From assembly GCA_951812525.1 (NCBI GenBank), contig OX638316.1, positions 2,908,506 to 2,972,505 of the forward strand: DNA of 64,000 nt, read 5' to 3'. Below are positions 51,479-60,550 of the stretch, piece after piece. The translations under genes were made by a program, and so were the position numbers. The notes under the pieces are model-generated. The model saw only the letters and a program-made list of their open reading frames with translations. It did no database searches and was not told where the DNA came from. The DNA is from an uncultured Poribacteria bacterium. GTDB lineage: Bacteria > Poribacteria > WGA-4E > WGA-3G. Within the stretch, counting starts at the first letter, position 1. The number at the start of each line of letters is the position of its first letter.

Positions 51479-52381
51479 ATGGCAAATTCAGATTATAAAA
51501 TTGGCGTTGTAGGAGTAGGCAGAATGGGGGCGAACATCGCCCGACATCTCAATGACGAAGGATTTGATGTCGTCGTTGTGTACGATGTTGCAAGTGAACG
51601 AGTACAGGAACTCGCCGCAGAAATACAGGCAACAGCCGCAGCGGAGCTCGCGACAGTTACGTCACTCGCTGACTATATCATTACCGTGGTTACAGACGAC
51701 GCTGCAATGCGAGCGATTTTCTCAGAGGACGCAGATGATAGCCTCCTTCAGGGAGCATTGGGCAAAGTTTTTATTAACTGTGCAACAATTAGTCCGCAGG
51801 TCCACGTGGACATTGAACAACTCGCCGCAAAGCATGGAGCAGACAGTCTCGAAGGGTGTATGGCGAGTAGCATTACACAGGCACGAGAAGGCACACTCTA
51901 CCTCATGTGCGGTGGTAAAAAGGCAACATTCGACAAGACACTCCCTATTCTCGATTCAATGAGTATTTCCCTCCGGTATATCGGTGAAGCAGGTCAGGCA
52001 GCGCAGGTCAAGGCACTTGTCAACATGGTGATGAATATCAATACGGCAGGGCTCGCTGAAGGGCTCGGCTTGGGTGCCGCACTTGGGTTGGATCTGGCGA
52101 TGCTGCAAGAAGTTTTCTCACAAACCGGGGCGAACTCCCGCGTCTTGGAAACGGATGGAGAGGATATGGAGGCACGTGATCATGAGTGTTATTTCTCCGC
52201 TGCGCATGCATCTAAGGATTCAGGCATCGCACTCGACTTAGCAGATGCTGAAGGCGTTTCTCTTCCGCTCGCACAAGCGACGAAGGCGCAATATGACCGG
52301 ATGATTGAAAAGGGGTTAGGCGATTTGGATAAGTCTGGTGTCGCCGAACTCACTTTCCCCGGACGCGGAGGGAATAACTAA
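51479..52381 (+). CDS. 3-hydroxyisobutyrate-dehydrogenase-family NAD(P) oxidoreductase
   Basis: ATG 51479 follows GGGAGGCAAAC and gives 300 residues. KIGVVGVGRMGANIARHLND is the Rossmann GxGxxG dinucleotide-binding motif; VFINCATISPQVHVDIEQ, EGCMASSITQAREGTLYLMCGG and GEAGQAAQVKALVNMVMNIN, with the catalytic lysine in VKALVN, fix the beta-hydroxyacid dehydrogenase family (tartronate semialdehyde reductase, glyoxylate reductase and similar). The exact hydroxy acid cannot be read. The downstream nucleotidyltransferase gene starts 3 bases after the stop, so the two are co-transcribed. Confidence 0.87.
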   Translation: MANSDYKIGVVGVGRMGANIARHLNDEGFDVVVVYDVASERVQELAAEIQATAAAELATVTSLADYIITVVTDDAAMRAIFSEDADDSLLQGALGKVFINCATISPQVHVDIEQLAAKHGADSLEGCMASSITQAREGTLYLMCGGKKATFDKTLPILDSMSISLRYIGEAGQAAQVKALVNMVMNINTAGLAEGLGLGAALGLDLAMLQEVFSQTGANSRVLETDGEDMEARDHECYFSAAHASKDSGIALDLADAEGVSLPLAQATKAQYDRMIEKGLGDLDKSGVAELTFPGRGGNN

Positions 52382-52384
52382 GCC

Positions 52385-53113
52385 GTGCTCAAAGGAGTAA
52401 TCCTCGCAGGTGGGTTGGGTACCCGCTTGTATCCACTCACCAAAGTCACCAGTAAACACCTCTTACCCGTTGGCAATGAACCCATGGCGTTTCATTGTGT
52501 TAGGCAGCTCACGTCAGCAGGTATTACTGATATCCTTATCGTGACAAGTCCTCAATACGTCGGAGACTTTGTGAATGCGTTAGGAAGTGGCAAAGATTTC
52601 GGGTGTGAATTCACCTATCGGGTCCAAGAGGAGGCAAAAGGTATCGCACACGCACTCGCCTTGGCGGAAGGATTTGCCAACAATGGTAGAATCGCTGTCC
52701 TATTGGGGGACAATATCTTTGAAACCTCAATTTTGCACGCTGCCGAAGATTTTCAGGCTCAGCAGAGAGGTGCACGCGTATTACTCAAACAGGTTCCAGA
52801 CCCCGAACGGTACGGTGTGGCTGTCTTGAACGGAAATGACCGTATCGTCGCGATTGAAGAGAAGCCGGAGCATCCTAAGAGTGATTACGCCGTGGTAGGT
52901 GCATACTTTTATGATGCATCCGTGTTTGACATCATCCGCACGATTGAACCTTCGGCACGCGGGGAATATGAGATAACTGCTGTCAACAACGCCTATATGC
53001 AGCGGAGCGAACTTGAATACAGTTTTGTGCGCGGAAAGTGGGTTGATGCAGGAACCTTTGACGCTCTCAGCGAAGCGCATCAGATCCTTTTGAATTCCAT
53101 AGATTGGCACTAA
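52385..53113 (+). CDS. Sugar-1-phosphate nucleotidyltransferase (RfbA-like)
   Basis: Activates a sugar 1-phosphate with dTTP or another NTP. 242 residues from GTG 52385. LKGVILAGGLGTRLYPLTK is the nucleotide-binding signature; SKHLLPVGNEPM, IAVLLGDNIFE (metal aspartate), KQVPDPERYGVAVLN, IEEKPEHPKSDYAVVGAYFYD and KWVDAGTFDALSEAHQ follow the glucose-1-phosphate thymidylyltransferase pattern. At 242 residues it is somewhat shorter than the RmlA enzymes of about 290, lacking part of the C-terminal regulatory helices. Supplies sugar nucleotide, perhaps for the glycosyltransferase that follows 61 bp later. Confidence 0.88.
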   Translation: MLKGVILAGGLGTRLYPLTKVTSKHLLPVGNEPMAFHCVRQLTSAGITDILIVTSPQYVGDFVNALGSGKDFGCEFTYRVQEEAKGIAHALALAEGFANNGRIAVLLGDNIFETSILHAAEDFQAQQRGARVLLKQVPDPERYGVAVLNGNDRIVAIEEKPEHPKSDYAVVGAYFYDASVFDIIRTIEPSARGEYEITAVNNAYMQRSELEYSFVRGKWVDAGTFDALSEAHQILLNSIDWH

Positions 53114-53174
53114 TCTATAGACTATTTTTCCGCGCCAAGATCGCGAAGATAATCCCCATATCACAGAGAGATAT

Positions 53175-54407
53175 ATGGACGAAAAACCGATTCTATCCAT
53201 CGTGGTCCCGGTTTACAATGAAGAAGAGAATGTTTGCCTATTGTTTGAAAAGATTCGGGTTGTATGTGAGACAATGGGTGAAGCCTATGAGGCGATATTC
53301 GTAGATGACGGGAGCCGCGATGAAACCTTTGCGGTGCTTTCAGAACTGAGCAAAAAGTTCACCCAATTGGTGGTCATTCGGTTCCAAAAGAATGCCGGTC
53401 AGACAGCAGCGATGGCGGCAGGTTTTGAGTTCGCGCGCGGGCAGCGCATTGTCAGCATGGATGGCGATCTGCAAAATGACCCAAGCGACATACCTAAGCT
53501 TCTTAAAAGGCTTGACGAAGGTTATGACTTAGTATGCGGATGGCGGCAAGATAGACAGGATAAGTTCTTAACACGACGCCTCCCTTCCATTGTTGCTAAT
53601 TGGATAATCGGTAAAGTGATGGGCGTGCCTATCCACGACAACGGATGTTCACTGAAAGCCTATCGCGCCTCGGTTATCAAACAGGTGCCGCTCTATGGGG
53701 AGATGCACCGGTTCATTCCTGCGATGTCTACCGTGGCAGGCGCGCGTATTGCTGAAATCGTCGTCACACATCATCCACGCCGTTTCGGTCAAAGCAAGTA
53801 CGGACTCGGTAGGGTATGGCGTGTAGCGTTAGATATTGTGGCGTTCAAGTTCATTATTTCCGTTTTCGCACCACGCCTCAGCACTCAGAAACCTTCACCG
53901 TGGCAGCGGCTATCAAATATCCTTTTCAATCCGAAACAACGGGTATTTCAAGCTGCGGCATTGCTCAGTTTTCCTTTCTTCGTTTTAGGACGTGTTTTGT
54001 TTGGTAGTACCAAGATCGCAGCACTTAGCTCCGTCGGTTTAGCGGTAGCCTTACTGCTACTCGGTTGGATAACGGAAGGTAAAATTCAGCGGGCTAAACA
54101 GGAACTGTCAGAGTTGGGGACACTCGCACGCTTCTTTATTTTTCGATACAATCGGCGACCCATTCGGTTTTTTGGTCCTATTGGTGTACTATTGTTTGTA
54201 CTCGGCGGCGTTCTCTCAATCGCGCCTCTCTATTCTTTCTTCTTCAAGGTGTTTAACGTTGCGGAGATCCCGAATCTGAGTCCTGTTCTCATTGCAAGCG
54301 GAATTCTGGTATTTTGTTTCGGTCTGTTCGGGGAGCTCATCGCGTTTGCCAATGCCCAACGGGTGAATGATTATACAGTCGAAACATTTTTGAATATGAA
54401 CAAATGA
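53175..54407 (+). CDS. Family 2 membrane glycosyltransferase (DPM1/GtrB-like)
   Basis: Transfers sugar from a nucleotide donor, probably to an undecaprenyl-phosphate carrier. 410 residues. LSIVVPVYNEEENV opens the GT-A domain, FVDDGSRDET and SMDGDLQNDPSDIPKLL are the donor/metal-binding acidic motifs, CSLKAYRASVIKQVPLYGEMHRFIP is the acceptor segment. After about residue 240 there are at least four membrane helices (ALLSFPFFVLGRVLFG, IGVLLFVLGGVLSIAPLYSFFF, VLIASGILVFCFGLFGELIAF), longer than in plain GtrB proteins. Together with the preceding nucleotidyltransferase it suggests surface glycan decoration. Confidence 0.88.
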   Translation: MDEKPILSIVVPVYNEEENVCLLFEKIRVVCETMGEAYEAIFVDDGSRDETFAVLSELSKKFTQLVVIRFQKNAGQTAAMAAGFEFARGQRIVSMDGDLQNDPSDIPKLLKRLDEGYDLVCGWRQDRQDKFLTRRLPSIVANWIIGKVMGVPIHDNGCSLKAYRASVIKQVPLYGEMHRFIPAMSTVAGARIAEIVVTHHPRRFGQSKYGLGRVWRVALDIVAFKFIISVFAPRLSTQKPSPWQRLSNILFNPKQRVFQAAALLSFPFFVLGRVLFGSTKIAALSSVGLAVALLLLGWITEGKIQRAKQELSELGTLARFFIFRYNRRPIRFFGPIGVLLFVLGGVLSIAPLYSFFFKVFNVAEIPNLSPVLIASGILVFCFGLFGELIAFANAQRVNDYTVETFLNMNK

Positions 54408-54417
54408 GGTAAACGCT

Positions 54418-55569
54418 TTGAAGAGTTCCACTGATTGTAAATCTTATCTGAGTTGGCGCAGCGAATTTCCGGTGACCGAAACCTATATCTATATGAATCA
54501 CGCCGGTGTAGCACCGTTATCGCGTCCGGTCCGAGATGCGATGACAGGATTCTTGGAAGATGCTACTGTGAATGGTGCTGTGAATGCTAAACTCTGGGAA
54601 AACGCAGCTGAGGCGTGCCGAGATGTAGCGGCGCAACTCATCAATGCCGACGTAACTGAAATCGCCTTTATGAAAAATACTACACAAGGCATTCTCATTG
54701 CTGCGAATGGTATTGATTGGCGCGCAGGGGATAATGTCGTCACAACGGCGGTGGAGTTTCCGGCAAATGTATATCCGTGGTGGAGTTTGAAGGAACGCTA
54801 TGGTGTTCAAACACGCATGGTGCCAGAGCGAGTAGGACGTATCCATATCGAAGATGTTGCTGCAGCGATTGACGAGCGTACGCGAGTTGTGACAATTAGC
54901 CATGTAGAGTTTGCCTCTGGCTTCCGAAACGACATTCAAGTGCTCGGCGAGATTTGTCGAGAACGCGATATCTGGTTTGTTGTGGATGCTATTCAGAGTC
55001 TCGGTGCGATTGGGGTGGATGTGAAATCCTGTAACGTCGATATTCTTGCTGCTGACGGGCATAAATGGCTACTCGCACCGGAGGGCGCAGCGATTTTCTA
55101 CTGCGCTGACGAAAAACAGGAACGGCTGATTAACACCAATGTGGGTTGGGCAAGTGTTGTAAATCCGCGCGATTTTCTCAATTATGACCTAACGCAGAAA
55201 CCCGATGCAACCCGTTTTGAAGAAGGCTCCTACAACAGTGTCGGATTGTACGGACTCAAAGCAGCGATTGAGTTGCTTCTTGATATTGGTATCTCCACAA
55301 TCGAAGCGCATATTTTGGAGCTGACGGAGCACTTGATGGTAGGATTAAAAGCCAAAGGCTATCGCGTCGTCACGCCGAAAGCAGATTCAGAGCGGGCGGG
55401 GATTGTTATCTTTGAGAGTAACCAGCATACGCCAACTGAAATCTACGAAATGTTGCACGCTGAGAACATAATCACAGCGGAACGTGGGAGCGGCGTAAGG
55501 GTTTCTCCGCATTTCTATAACACAACATCTGAGATCGAACGTCTGCTTGAGGTACTACCTAATCTTTAA
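54418..55569 (+). CDS. Class V PLP aminotransferase (cysteine desulfurase-like)
   Basis: 383 residues from TTG 54418, chosen because TGAGGTAA lies 6-13 bases upstream and the alignment-typical start YIYMNHAGVAPLSRPVR falls at residue 23. AFMKNTTQGILIAANGIDW is the phosphate-binding start, TISHVEFASGFRNDI and VVDAIQSLGAIGVD the cofactor aspartate region, and ADGHKWLLAPEGAAIFYC the Schiff-base lysine. It is of the SufS/isopenicillin epimerase/kynureninase-like branch; no Fe-S assembly partner is nearby, so a role in sulfur transfer is not established. Ten bases separate it from the glycosyltransferase. Confidence 0.87.
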   Translation: MKSSTDCKSYLSWRSEFPVTETYIYMNHAGVAPLSRPVRDAMTGFLEDATVNGAVNAKLWENAAEACRDVAAQLINADVTEIAFMKNTTQGILIAANGIDWRAGDNVVTTAVEFPANVYPWWSLKERYGVQTRMVPERVGRIHIEDVAAAIDERTRVVTISHVEFASGFRNDIQVLGEICRERDIWFVVDAIQSLGAIGVDVKSCNVDILAADGHKWLLAPEGAAIFYCADEKQERLINTNVGWASVVNPRDFLNYDLTQKPDATRFEEGSYNSVGLYGLKAAIELLLDIGISTIEAHILELTEHLMVGLKAKGYRVVTPKADSERAGIVIFESNQHTPTEIYEMLHAENIITAERGSGVRVSPHFYNTTSEIERLLEVLPNL

Positions 55570-55595
55570 TTCCAGCCTTAAAATAAGGAAAAAAA

Positions 55596-57101
55596 TTGGA
55601 AACTAAATATATACAAGATAACGCTCAGGATCATATAACGAGGTATATCTCAAAAGCCTGTCTATCACTTGTACTTGTCTCTCTGCTGATGTTCAGCGCA
55701 TGTACAATGCCCGGTGGCGATCAGAAGATTAGTAAGATCCGTCTTTCTATTCAAAATACATTGCCTATCCATCGAAATAAGGTCCCGATTGTGCTGACTG
55801 GCGCGCAGCTTCGAAAGGTGAACCCCGATTTCACCTTCAAAGCGTATTCTGTTGTTACCGGAACAGCCCCACGGGAAGTGATGGTTCCTGCGCAAGCCGA
55901 TGATTTAGACTATGATGGCGAACGCGATCAGCTCTCTTTCTTGTTAGATTTAGCGCCGGAAGAGACAAAAGAGGTATCTATCCTTTACGATCCGAATGTC
56001 AAAGCGACGTTAACTCTTGACATCACTAAACAGACACGCGCCGCAATATTCCCTGAACTGAAGGTTGTCGCAGCGATGGAATCGAATTTAATTGCGTATC
56101 TGCTGAAACCGGACGGTGCCTTCGTCGCTTATGGAAAAAAGCGATCAGAACTTTTTAGTGTGGACATAATGTTCCAGCCCGAATTGGATTATGAAAGACC
56201 CATCTCACCAGAACTCAGGCTTCATTTTGAGAATAATGCCATTACGCTCTCCCAACAGGTTCAAATAGAGATAGAGAAACCAGAGCAGCAGTGGGTAGCC
56301 CGCGATCTTGAGAATCAAGAGGTTTACTTTATTCGGAAATCATACAACGGTACGACTGCCGAACTCGGACAGGAGACTGAACCAGAAGAACAGTTGAGTG
56401 TCTCTAAATCGATTGGTCTGTCCTTGAATGAACTTCTCAAGTCTGAAACGTCGCAGATGATCGCGCTGACACCATCGGAGGGTCTGATAGGCTGTGGCGG
56501 GATTGCACTGTGGCATAAGAAAGAAAGAAAAATGATGCCTTTGCCTACGGAAGGTGATTACGTCCGAATTCTCGCCGATGGTTCTATCCGTTCCATCGTT
56601 CAACGGATTGTCCCAGCGTTGAACATTCAGGGTGAGGAGTTTCGGTTTACATCGACCGCGTTCGTCTATGGAGAGAATCCTTGGATTGAGCATCGCGTTC
56701 ATATTGATGGAAACCTACCAACGGATTATGCGATTGTCACAGGTATTCCGCATCTGAGCGGCACTTATGATAAAGATGAAAAACAGGGGTGGATATGGAG
56801 TTGGGGAACAGACCCAAACGGCATAGATGCACTCGGTGTTGCGCTCATTGTACTTGCCGGCAGTGAGACCGAAGGGACAGACGCATCCGTCAATCGTAAT
56901 ACGTCGGGTAACCCTCTGTTGCCAGTTGTTCTGACCCCTAATGTGGAAGGCAGACTTACATATCGCACGTTCGCTATCTGGGGTGGCGGTATCGACGGAA
57001 TTGAGACCGAATCCGAATTTGCGCAGCACGTCCAGATTACCACAACTGCGCTGAAGACACCACCACAAATTAAGTTCCTACCACCGGAAGAGGAGAAGTA
57101 G
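55596..57101 (+). CDS. Secreted lipoprotein, possibly DUF4861-type
   Basis: 501 residues; TTG start at 55596 with AAGGAAAAAAA before it, 26 bp after the aminotransferase. The signal ACLSLVLVSLLMFSACTMPG has a lipobox (FSAC), so it is lipid-anchored. The body is beta-rich: SKIRLSIQNTLPIHRNKVPI, DDLDYDGERDQLSFLLDLAP, IQGEEFRFTSTAFVYGENPW, IEHRVHIDGNLPTDYAIVTG, GWIWSWGTDPNGIDALGVAL. This layout and the second-half motifs recall DUF4861 proteins of polysaccharide-using bacteria, from memory only. Function unknown. Confidence 0.6.
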   Translation: METKYIQDNAQDHITRYISKACLSLVLVSLLMFSACTMPGGDQKISKIRLSIQNTLPIHRNKVPIVLTGAQLRKVNPDFTFKAYSVVTGTAPREVMVPAQADDLDYDGERDQLSFLLDLAPEETKEVSILYDPNVKATLTLDITKQTRAAIFPELKVVAAMESNLIAYLLKPDGAFVAYGKKRSELFSVDIMFQPELDYERPISPELRLHFENNAITLSQQVQIEIEKPEQQWVARDLENQEVYFIRKSYNGTTAELGQETEPEEQLSVSKSIGLSLNELLKSETSQMIALTPSEGLIGCGGIALWHKKERKMMPLPTEGDYVRILADGSIRSIVQRIVPALNIQGEEFRFTSTAFVYGENPWIEHRVHIDGNLPTDYAIVTGIPHLSGTYDKDEKQGWIWSWGTDPNGIDALGVALIVLAGSETEGTDASVNRNTSGNPLLPVVLTPNVEGRLTYRTFAIWGGGIDGIETESEFAQHVQITTTALKTPPQIKFLPPEEEK

Positions 57102-57123
57102 TTTCAGACTATTGGAGAAAGTT

Positions 57124-57720
57124 ATGATTAACAAAGAAGAGGGTCTACAACTCATCGCGAATCAGCGGACAGACGAAATCGTGGTCACCACAATGGGGAT
57201 CACCGTGCCGTGGGGTGAAATATCAACGCATCCGCTGGACTATGCATCCGTGGGCAGTGCAATGGGACACGCCGCCGACTTCGCACTCGGCATCGCACTC
57301 GCCAAACCGGATAAAAAGGTTATTGTGCTCAACGGTGACGGAAGCATGCTGATGTGCTTAGGTACGTTAGCGACGATTACTGCCCTGAACACGCCCCCGC
57401 CTAATTACCTCCTTTTCGTTTGTGATAACGGCACCTATGAAGTTACGGGTAATCAACCCGTCCCTGCTGGTAACGTGGGTTTCAGTTGGTCAACGATTGC
57501 GAAAGGGGTCGGTTTTGAGAAGGTTTATGAGTTTGACCAGGCAAACGAACTGGAAACAGCACTGCCGAAAATTTGGAATGAGACCGGACCTATTTTTGTG
57601 AGTCTGAAAATTGAGCAAGCACACGAGCCACCGCCTGATCGATGGGGCGGTTTTCCCTACCCGTACCTACAGGAGTCGCTTGCTGAGTCTACACATAAGT
57701 TGAAGCAAGCACTTGCATAG
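57124..57720 (+). CDS. Thiamine-diphosphate-binding decarboxylase subunit (ComE/phosphonopyruvate decarboxylase-like C-terminal half)
   Basis: ATG 57124 is preferred, with TTGGAGAAAG just upstream; 198 residues. VIVLNGDGSMLMCLGTLATI followed by CDNGTYEVTGNQP is the ThDP/magnesium motif (GDG ... N). SVGSAMGHAADFALGIALAK matches the C-terminal PP domain of sulfopyruvate or phosphonopyruvate decarboxylase. Only the pyrophosphate half is present; the pyrimidine-binding partner subunit is not in the neighbourhood, so the enzyme needs a partner from elsewhere or is not a decarboxylase. Between a lipoprotein and an aldo/keto reductase gene. Confidence 0.75.
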   Translation: MINKEEGLQLIANQRTDEIVVTTMGITVPWGEISTHPLDYASVGSAMGHAADFALGIALAKPDKKVIVLNGDGSMLMCLGTLATITALNTPPPNYLLFVCDNGTYEVTGNQPVPAGNVGFSWSTIAKGVGFEKVYEFDQANELETALPKIWNETGPIFVSLKIEQAHEPPPDRWGGFPYPYLQESLAESTHKLKQALA

Positions 57721-57792
57721 TAGTAGGCACGCTCCCACAGAATACCACACGCGCATTCTGTGTTGATTTGTGCCGTAATCCACAGGACAATT

Positions 57793-58689
57793 ATGCAGAC
57801 AAAATTAGAAACCCGACGGATGGGACGTACTGACATGCATCCGAACGCGCTTGCCCTCGGCGCGGCGTGGATGTGGCAAAAACCCGATGCCGAAGTTATC
57901 GGAGCGATCCGACGCGGTATTGAACTCGGCATTAACTATATTGATACGTATCCCGGACACGCTGAACATCTCTGGGGCGAAGCACTTTCTGGTGGATTGA
58001 GAGAGAAAATCTACCTACAAGCGAAGATCGGCACGCATCCCGAACGACGGAAAGACTTCTCCGCAGACGGAACACGCTGGAGCGTCACAAATAGTCTCGA
58101 AAGTCTCCGCACGGATTACCTTGATTCAGTGCTTATCCACGATCCTCTTGATATGGAAAGCGTATTGGCACCCGGTCAGGCGTTGGATACCCTATTAGAA
58201 ATGAAAGCGGAGGGTGTGGTCAGACATATCGGTGCAGGCGTGCGTCCCCACGAATTCCACAGAGAACTCATTGAAACCGGACATATCGAAATTATCCTTA
58301 CCTTCTTGGACTATACACTGTTATCGCAAACTGCAGCAGAGTCCACATTACCGTTAGCGCGTGAGCACGATGTCGGCATCATCCTTGCGAGTCCATTAGG
58401 CATGGGCAGTCTGACGGGCGCGGAGCCGAATGTTGAAGAAGAACGCCGACGCAATCCCAATGCTGAACCGAAGGCGTATGCAATGTGGAAGTGGTGTCAG
58501 GAGTGTGGAGTCAACATCCGTCATCTGGCGATGCAGTTTTGCCTTGCCGCTCCTATAGATGGCGTTGTTATGTTCGGTCCTGCCGACAAAGCGCAGGTAG
58601 AAGATGGGTATGAAGCCGCTACAGCTGAGGTGCCACCAGATATTTGGGAAGCATTTGAGACGGAGTTTGGCATCCAGCGCGGTATGTAA
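57793..58689 (+). CDS. Aldo/keto reductase-like protein
   Basis: 298 residues from ATG 57793. RRMGRTDMHPNALALGAAWM opens the barrel; INYIDTYPGHAEHLWGEAL contains the catalytic aspartate but the YG of the common DTxxxYG motif reads PGH, so the catalytic tyrosine is not in its usual place; IYLQAKIG has the lysine, DYLDSVLIHDP the histidine. VVRHIGAGV, GIILASPLGMGSL and AAPIDGVVMFGP complete the fold. It resembles the galactose dehydrogenase-like branch. Substrate and activity uncertain because of the tetrad change. Follows the ThDP gene. Confidence 0.8.
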   Translation: MQTKLETRRMGRTDMHPNALALGAAWMWQKPDAEVIGAIRRGIELGINYIDTYPGHAEHLWGEALSGGLREKIYLQAKIGTHPERRKDFSADGTRWSVTNSLESLRTDYLDSVLIHDPLDMESVLAPGQALDTLLEMKAEGVVRHIGAGVRPHEFHRELIETGHIEIILTFLDYTLLSQTAAESTLPLAREHDVGIILASPLGMGSLTGAEPNVEEERRRNPNAEPKAYAMWKWCQECGVNIRHLAMQFCLAAPIDGVVMFGPADKAQVEDGYEAATAEVPPDIWEAFETEFGIQRGM

Positions 58690-58711
58690 AGTGTGGGGAT
58701 TCCACAACGCT

Positions 58712-59512
58712 CTAAGCCTTTACACCAGCAGCTAAATCTGACGCGAATTGCTTTACCGTGGTGAGTAATTTTTCCTCGTCGTCTATGTGCGCTTCATAAG
58801 CATTTATGATGGCGCTTGCCACAATCGCACCGTCAGCGATTTGCGCGACCTGTGTCGCCTGTTCAGGTGTTGAGATACCGAATCCAATACTGATTGGCTT
58901 ATCCGTATGTTTTCGCAGTTCTGCGATCATCGGCGCGACTTCGTCTGACAACTCTGCCCGCGCGCCCGTTACACCCGTTACTGAAACACAATAGATGAAT
59001 CCGGTACTGACCGATGCGATTAATTTCATCCGTTCCGGTGGACTCGTCGGCGCGACGAGAAAAATCGTAGCGAGGTTATATTGCGGCGCGATTTCAAGGA
59101 GTGACTGTGCTTGCTCTGGTGGTAAGTCTGGGATGATAAGACCATCAACGCCTACCTCGTGTGCAGCCTTGCAAAATGCTTCCTCACCCATCCGAAAGAT
59201 TGGATTATAGTAACTCATCAAAGCGATAGGGATCTCTGTCTGCGGGCGGATGTCTGCCACTATTGCCAAAATTTGCTCGAGTGAAATGTTATGTGTGAGT
59301 GCGCGTTCGCTTGAGCGTTGGATGGTCGGTCCGTCAGCAATCGGGTCGGAAAAGGGGACACCCAGTTCAATGATGTCTGCACCTGCTTCCTCAAGGGTGA
59401 GGAAAAGTTTGGCGGTCAGGTCGGGGTTTGGATCTCCAGCGCAGACATAAGGCATAAACGCTCTTACACCTTGATCCCGGAGTTCTTGAAATTTTTTGTC
59501 AATTCGGTTCAT
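58712..59512 (-). CDS. trpA: Tryptophan synthase alpha subunit
   Basis: Cleaves indole-3-glycerol phosphate to indole and glyceraldehyde phosphate. The 266-residue barrel has AFMPYVCAGDPNPDLT, IIELGVPFSDPIADGPTIQRSSERAL with the catalytic glutamate and aspartate, DGLIIPDLPPEQA, FIYCVSVTGVTGAR at the phosphate site, and ISIGFGISTPEQATQVAQIADGAIVASAI. Full length. It stands alone: trpB is not adjacent in this window, which is unusual, since trpB normally precedes trpA. Driven by a perfect consensus promoter. Confidence 0.95.
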   Translation of the reverse strand: MNRIDKKFQELRDQGVRAFMPYVCAGDPNPDLTAKLFLTLEEAGADIIELGVPFSDPIADGPTIQRSSERALTHNISLEQILAIVADIRPQTEIPIALMSYYNPIFRMGEEAFCKAAHEVGVDGLIIPDLPPEQAQSLLEIAPQYNLATIFLVAPTSPPERMKLIASVSTGFIYCVSVTGVTGARAELSDEVAPMIAELRKHTDKPISIGFGISTPEQATQVAQIADGAIVASAIINAYEAHIDDEEKLLTTVKQFASDLAAGVKA

Positions 59513-59554
59513 GGATATGGTTAAGTTCCGACTTTCTCTTAATATGTTTTTTCA

Positions 59555-59583
59555 ATTATACCTTGAATGAAGTGAATTGTCAA
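59555..59583 (-). promoter_or_regulatory. Perfect consensus promoter for trpA
   Basis: On the minus strand TTGACA (59578-59583), 17 bases, TATAAT (59555-59560), 43 bases before the trpA ATG. No attenuator-like hairpin fits into the short leader. Confidence 0.85.
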
Positions 59584-59668
59584 GCCGGATTTATTCTGTT
59601 ATATAGCACTATCGCACTTTTGGAAAAATCTAAAATTAAAGTATGTTTGTTAACAAGGAGGTATCTTC

Positions 59669-59845
59669 GTGCCTATCAAATCCATCAGAGTTGGGCTTTC
59701 TTTTATTTCGAATAAACTCGCGAGATTACGCCAGTTTGGTGAAGAGCATCAGATGTGTTCAAACACGGACAGCTTGAAAGATGCAACGATATACCCGAAG
59801 ATTGTTGGCTTTATCCTTGAATTGCGTTGGGATCCGGATGTTTAG
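59669..59845 (+). pseudogene. Short reading frame with strong ribosome site, probably frameshifted
   Basis: AAGGAGG (59656-59662) precedes GTG 59669, opening 58 codons (IKSIRVGLSFISNKLARLRQ, IYPKIVGFILELRWDPDV). A neighbouring frame continues beyond the stop as GCLEVFEGEWWTLLDLILRAVKKYVSKS to 59922, so the original may have been about 85 residues. No family recognised. Confidence 0.35.
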
Positions 59846-59911
59846 AAGTATTTGAGGGCGAATGGTGGACGCTTTTAGATTTGATTCTCCGGGCGGTGAA
59901 GAAGTATGTCT

Positions 59912-60397
59912 CTAAGAGTTAACCTGTTCTCTATAACATCTTTTCACTTTCCTGAGTTCTTGGACTTGGTATTTATCCAAAACCACCCATGCGTTGCCGT
60001 CGCTTTTCTTGAACGATAAGGGTTTCGGGTTCGGGAAAGGATATGGTCTTGTGATATGGATGAGCGTTGCGTGTTTTGAATCACACTTTTCATTCCATTC
60101 CGTGTTTACGAATTCTGGGTCAGAGAAACGCCTGCCAAACATCTGCTGACCATATTTTTCATAAATATCATTTTTCTCTACCGATGTTATGGTATCAAAG
60201 GTTTCGACTTCAGAAGCGGTAAATATGCCATGAACCAGACGACCTTTATTCTCCTTCATATAAATGATGTCACCTTTATTGACTTTGCCGTAGGGTGCAG
60301 ATCGTCGCTTTTTGTGCAACCAATATAAGATTGTTTTACTCCCGTCAAGGATTAATTCTATCCAGACGGGTGATACGATAGCGAGATGATGTTGCAT
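59912..60397 (-). CDS. ASCH/PUA-like small protein
   Basis: 161 residues. HHLAIVSPVWIELILDGSKTILYW, with KKRRSAPYGKVNKGDIIYMKE, is the opening of the ASCH/EVE type of PUA-like fold that binds RNA or modified nucleic acid; the C-terminal half (PKPLSFKKSDGNAWVVLDKYQ) is not recognised. ATG 60397. A fragment of another reading frame ends 19 bases upstream on the same strand, so it was probably the second gene of an operon whose first gene has decayed. Function unknown. Confidence 0.5.
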   Translation of the reverse strand: MQHHLAIVSPVWIELILDGSKTILYWLHKKRRSAPYGKVNKGDIIYMKENKGRLVHGIFTASEVETFDTITSVEKNDIYEKYGQQMFGRRFSDPEFVNTEWNEKCDSKHATLIHITRPYPFPNPKPLSFKKSDGNAWVVLDKYQVQELRKVKRCYREQVNS

Positions 60398-60415
60398 TAT
60401 GTTTGACTCCCGATG

Positions 60416-60550
60416 TTATCCGAACTTGAGAATCTCGGTGATTGTCTCGTTATCTCGTAGTCTGGAGAGGTCATATTCCCGCAGTGCAAACTCTAGGAAG
60501 TGAACTGCCCAAAACGTTGGTTTCGTGAACTTGACGATTTCTCCAAAATG
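60416..60550 (-). pseudogene. 3' fragment of a lost gene upstream of the ASCH-like gene
   Basis: The frame reads HFGEIVKFTKPTFWAVHFLE and then FALREYDLSRLRDNETITEI, ending LKFG at 60416. It is preceded by a stop and has no start. I do not recognise the family. Between 60551 and 60922 I see no gene. Confidence 0.35.
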
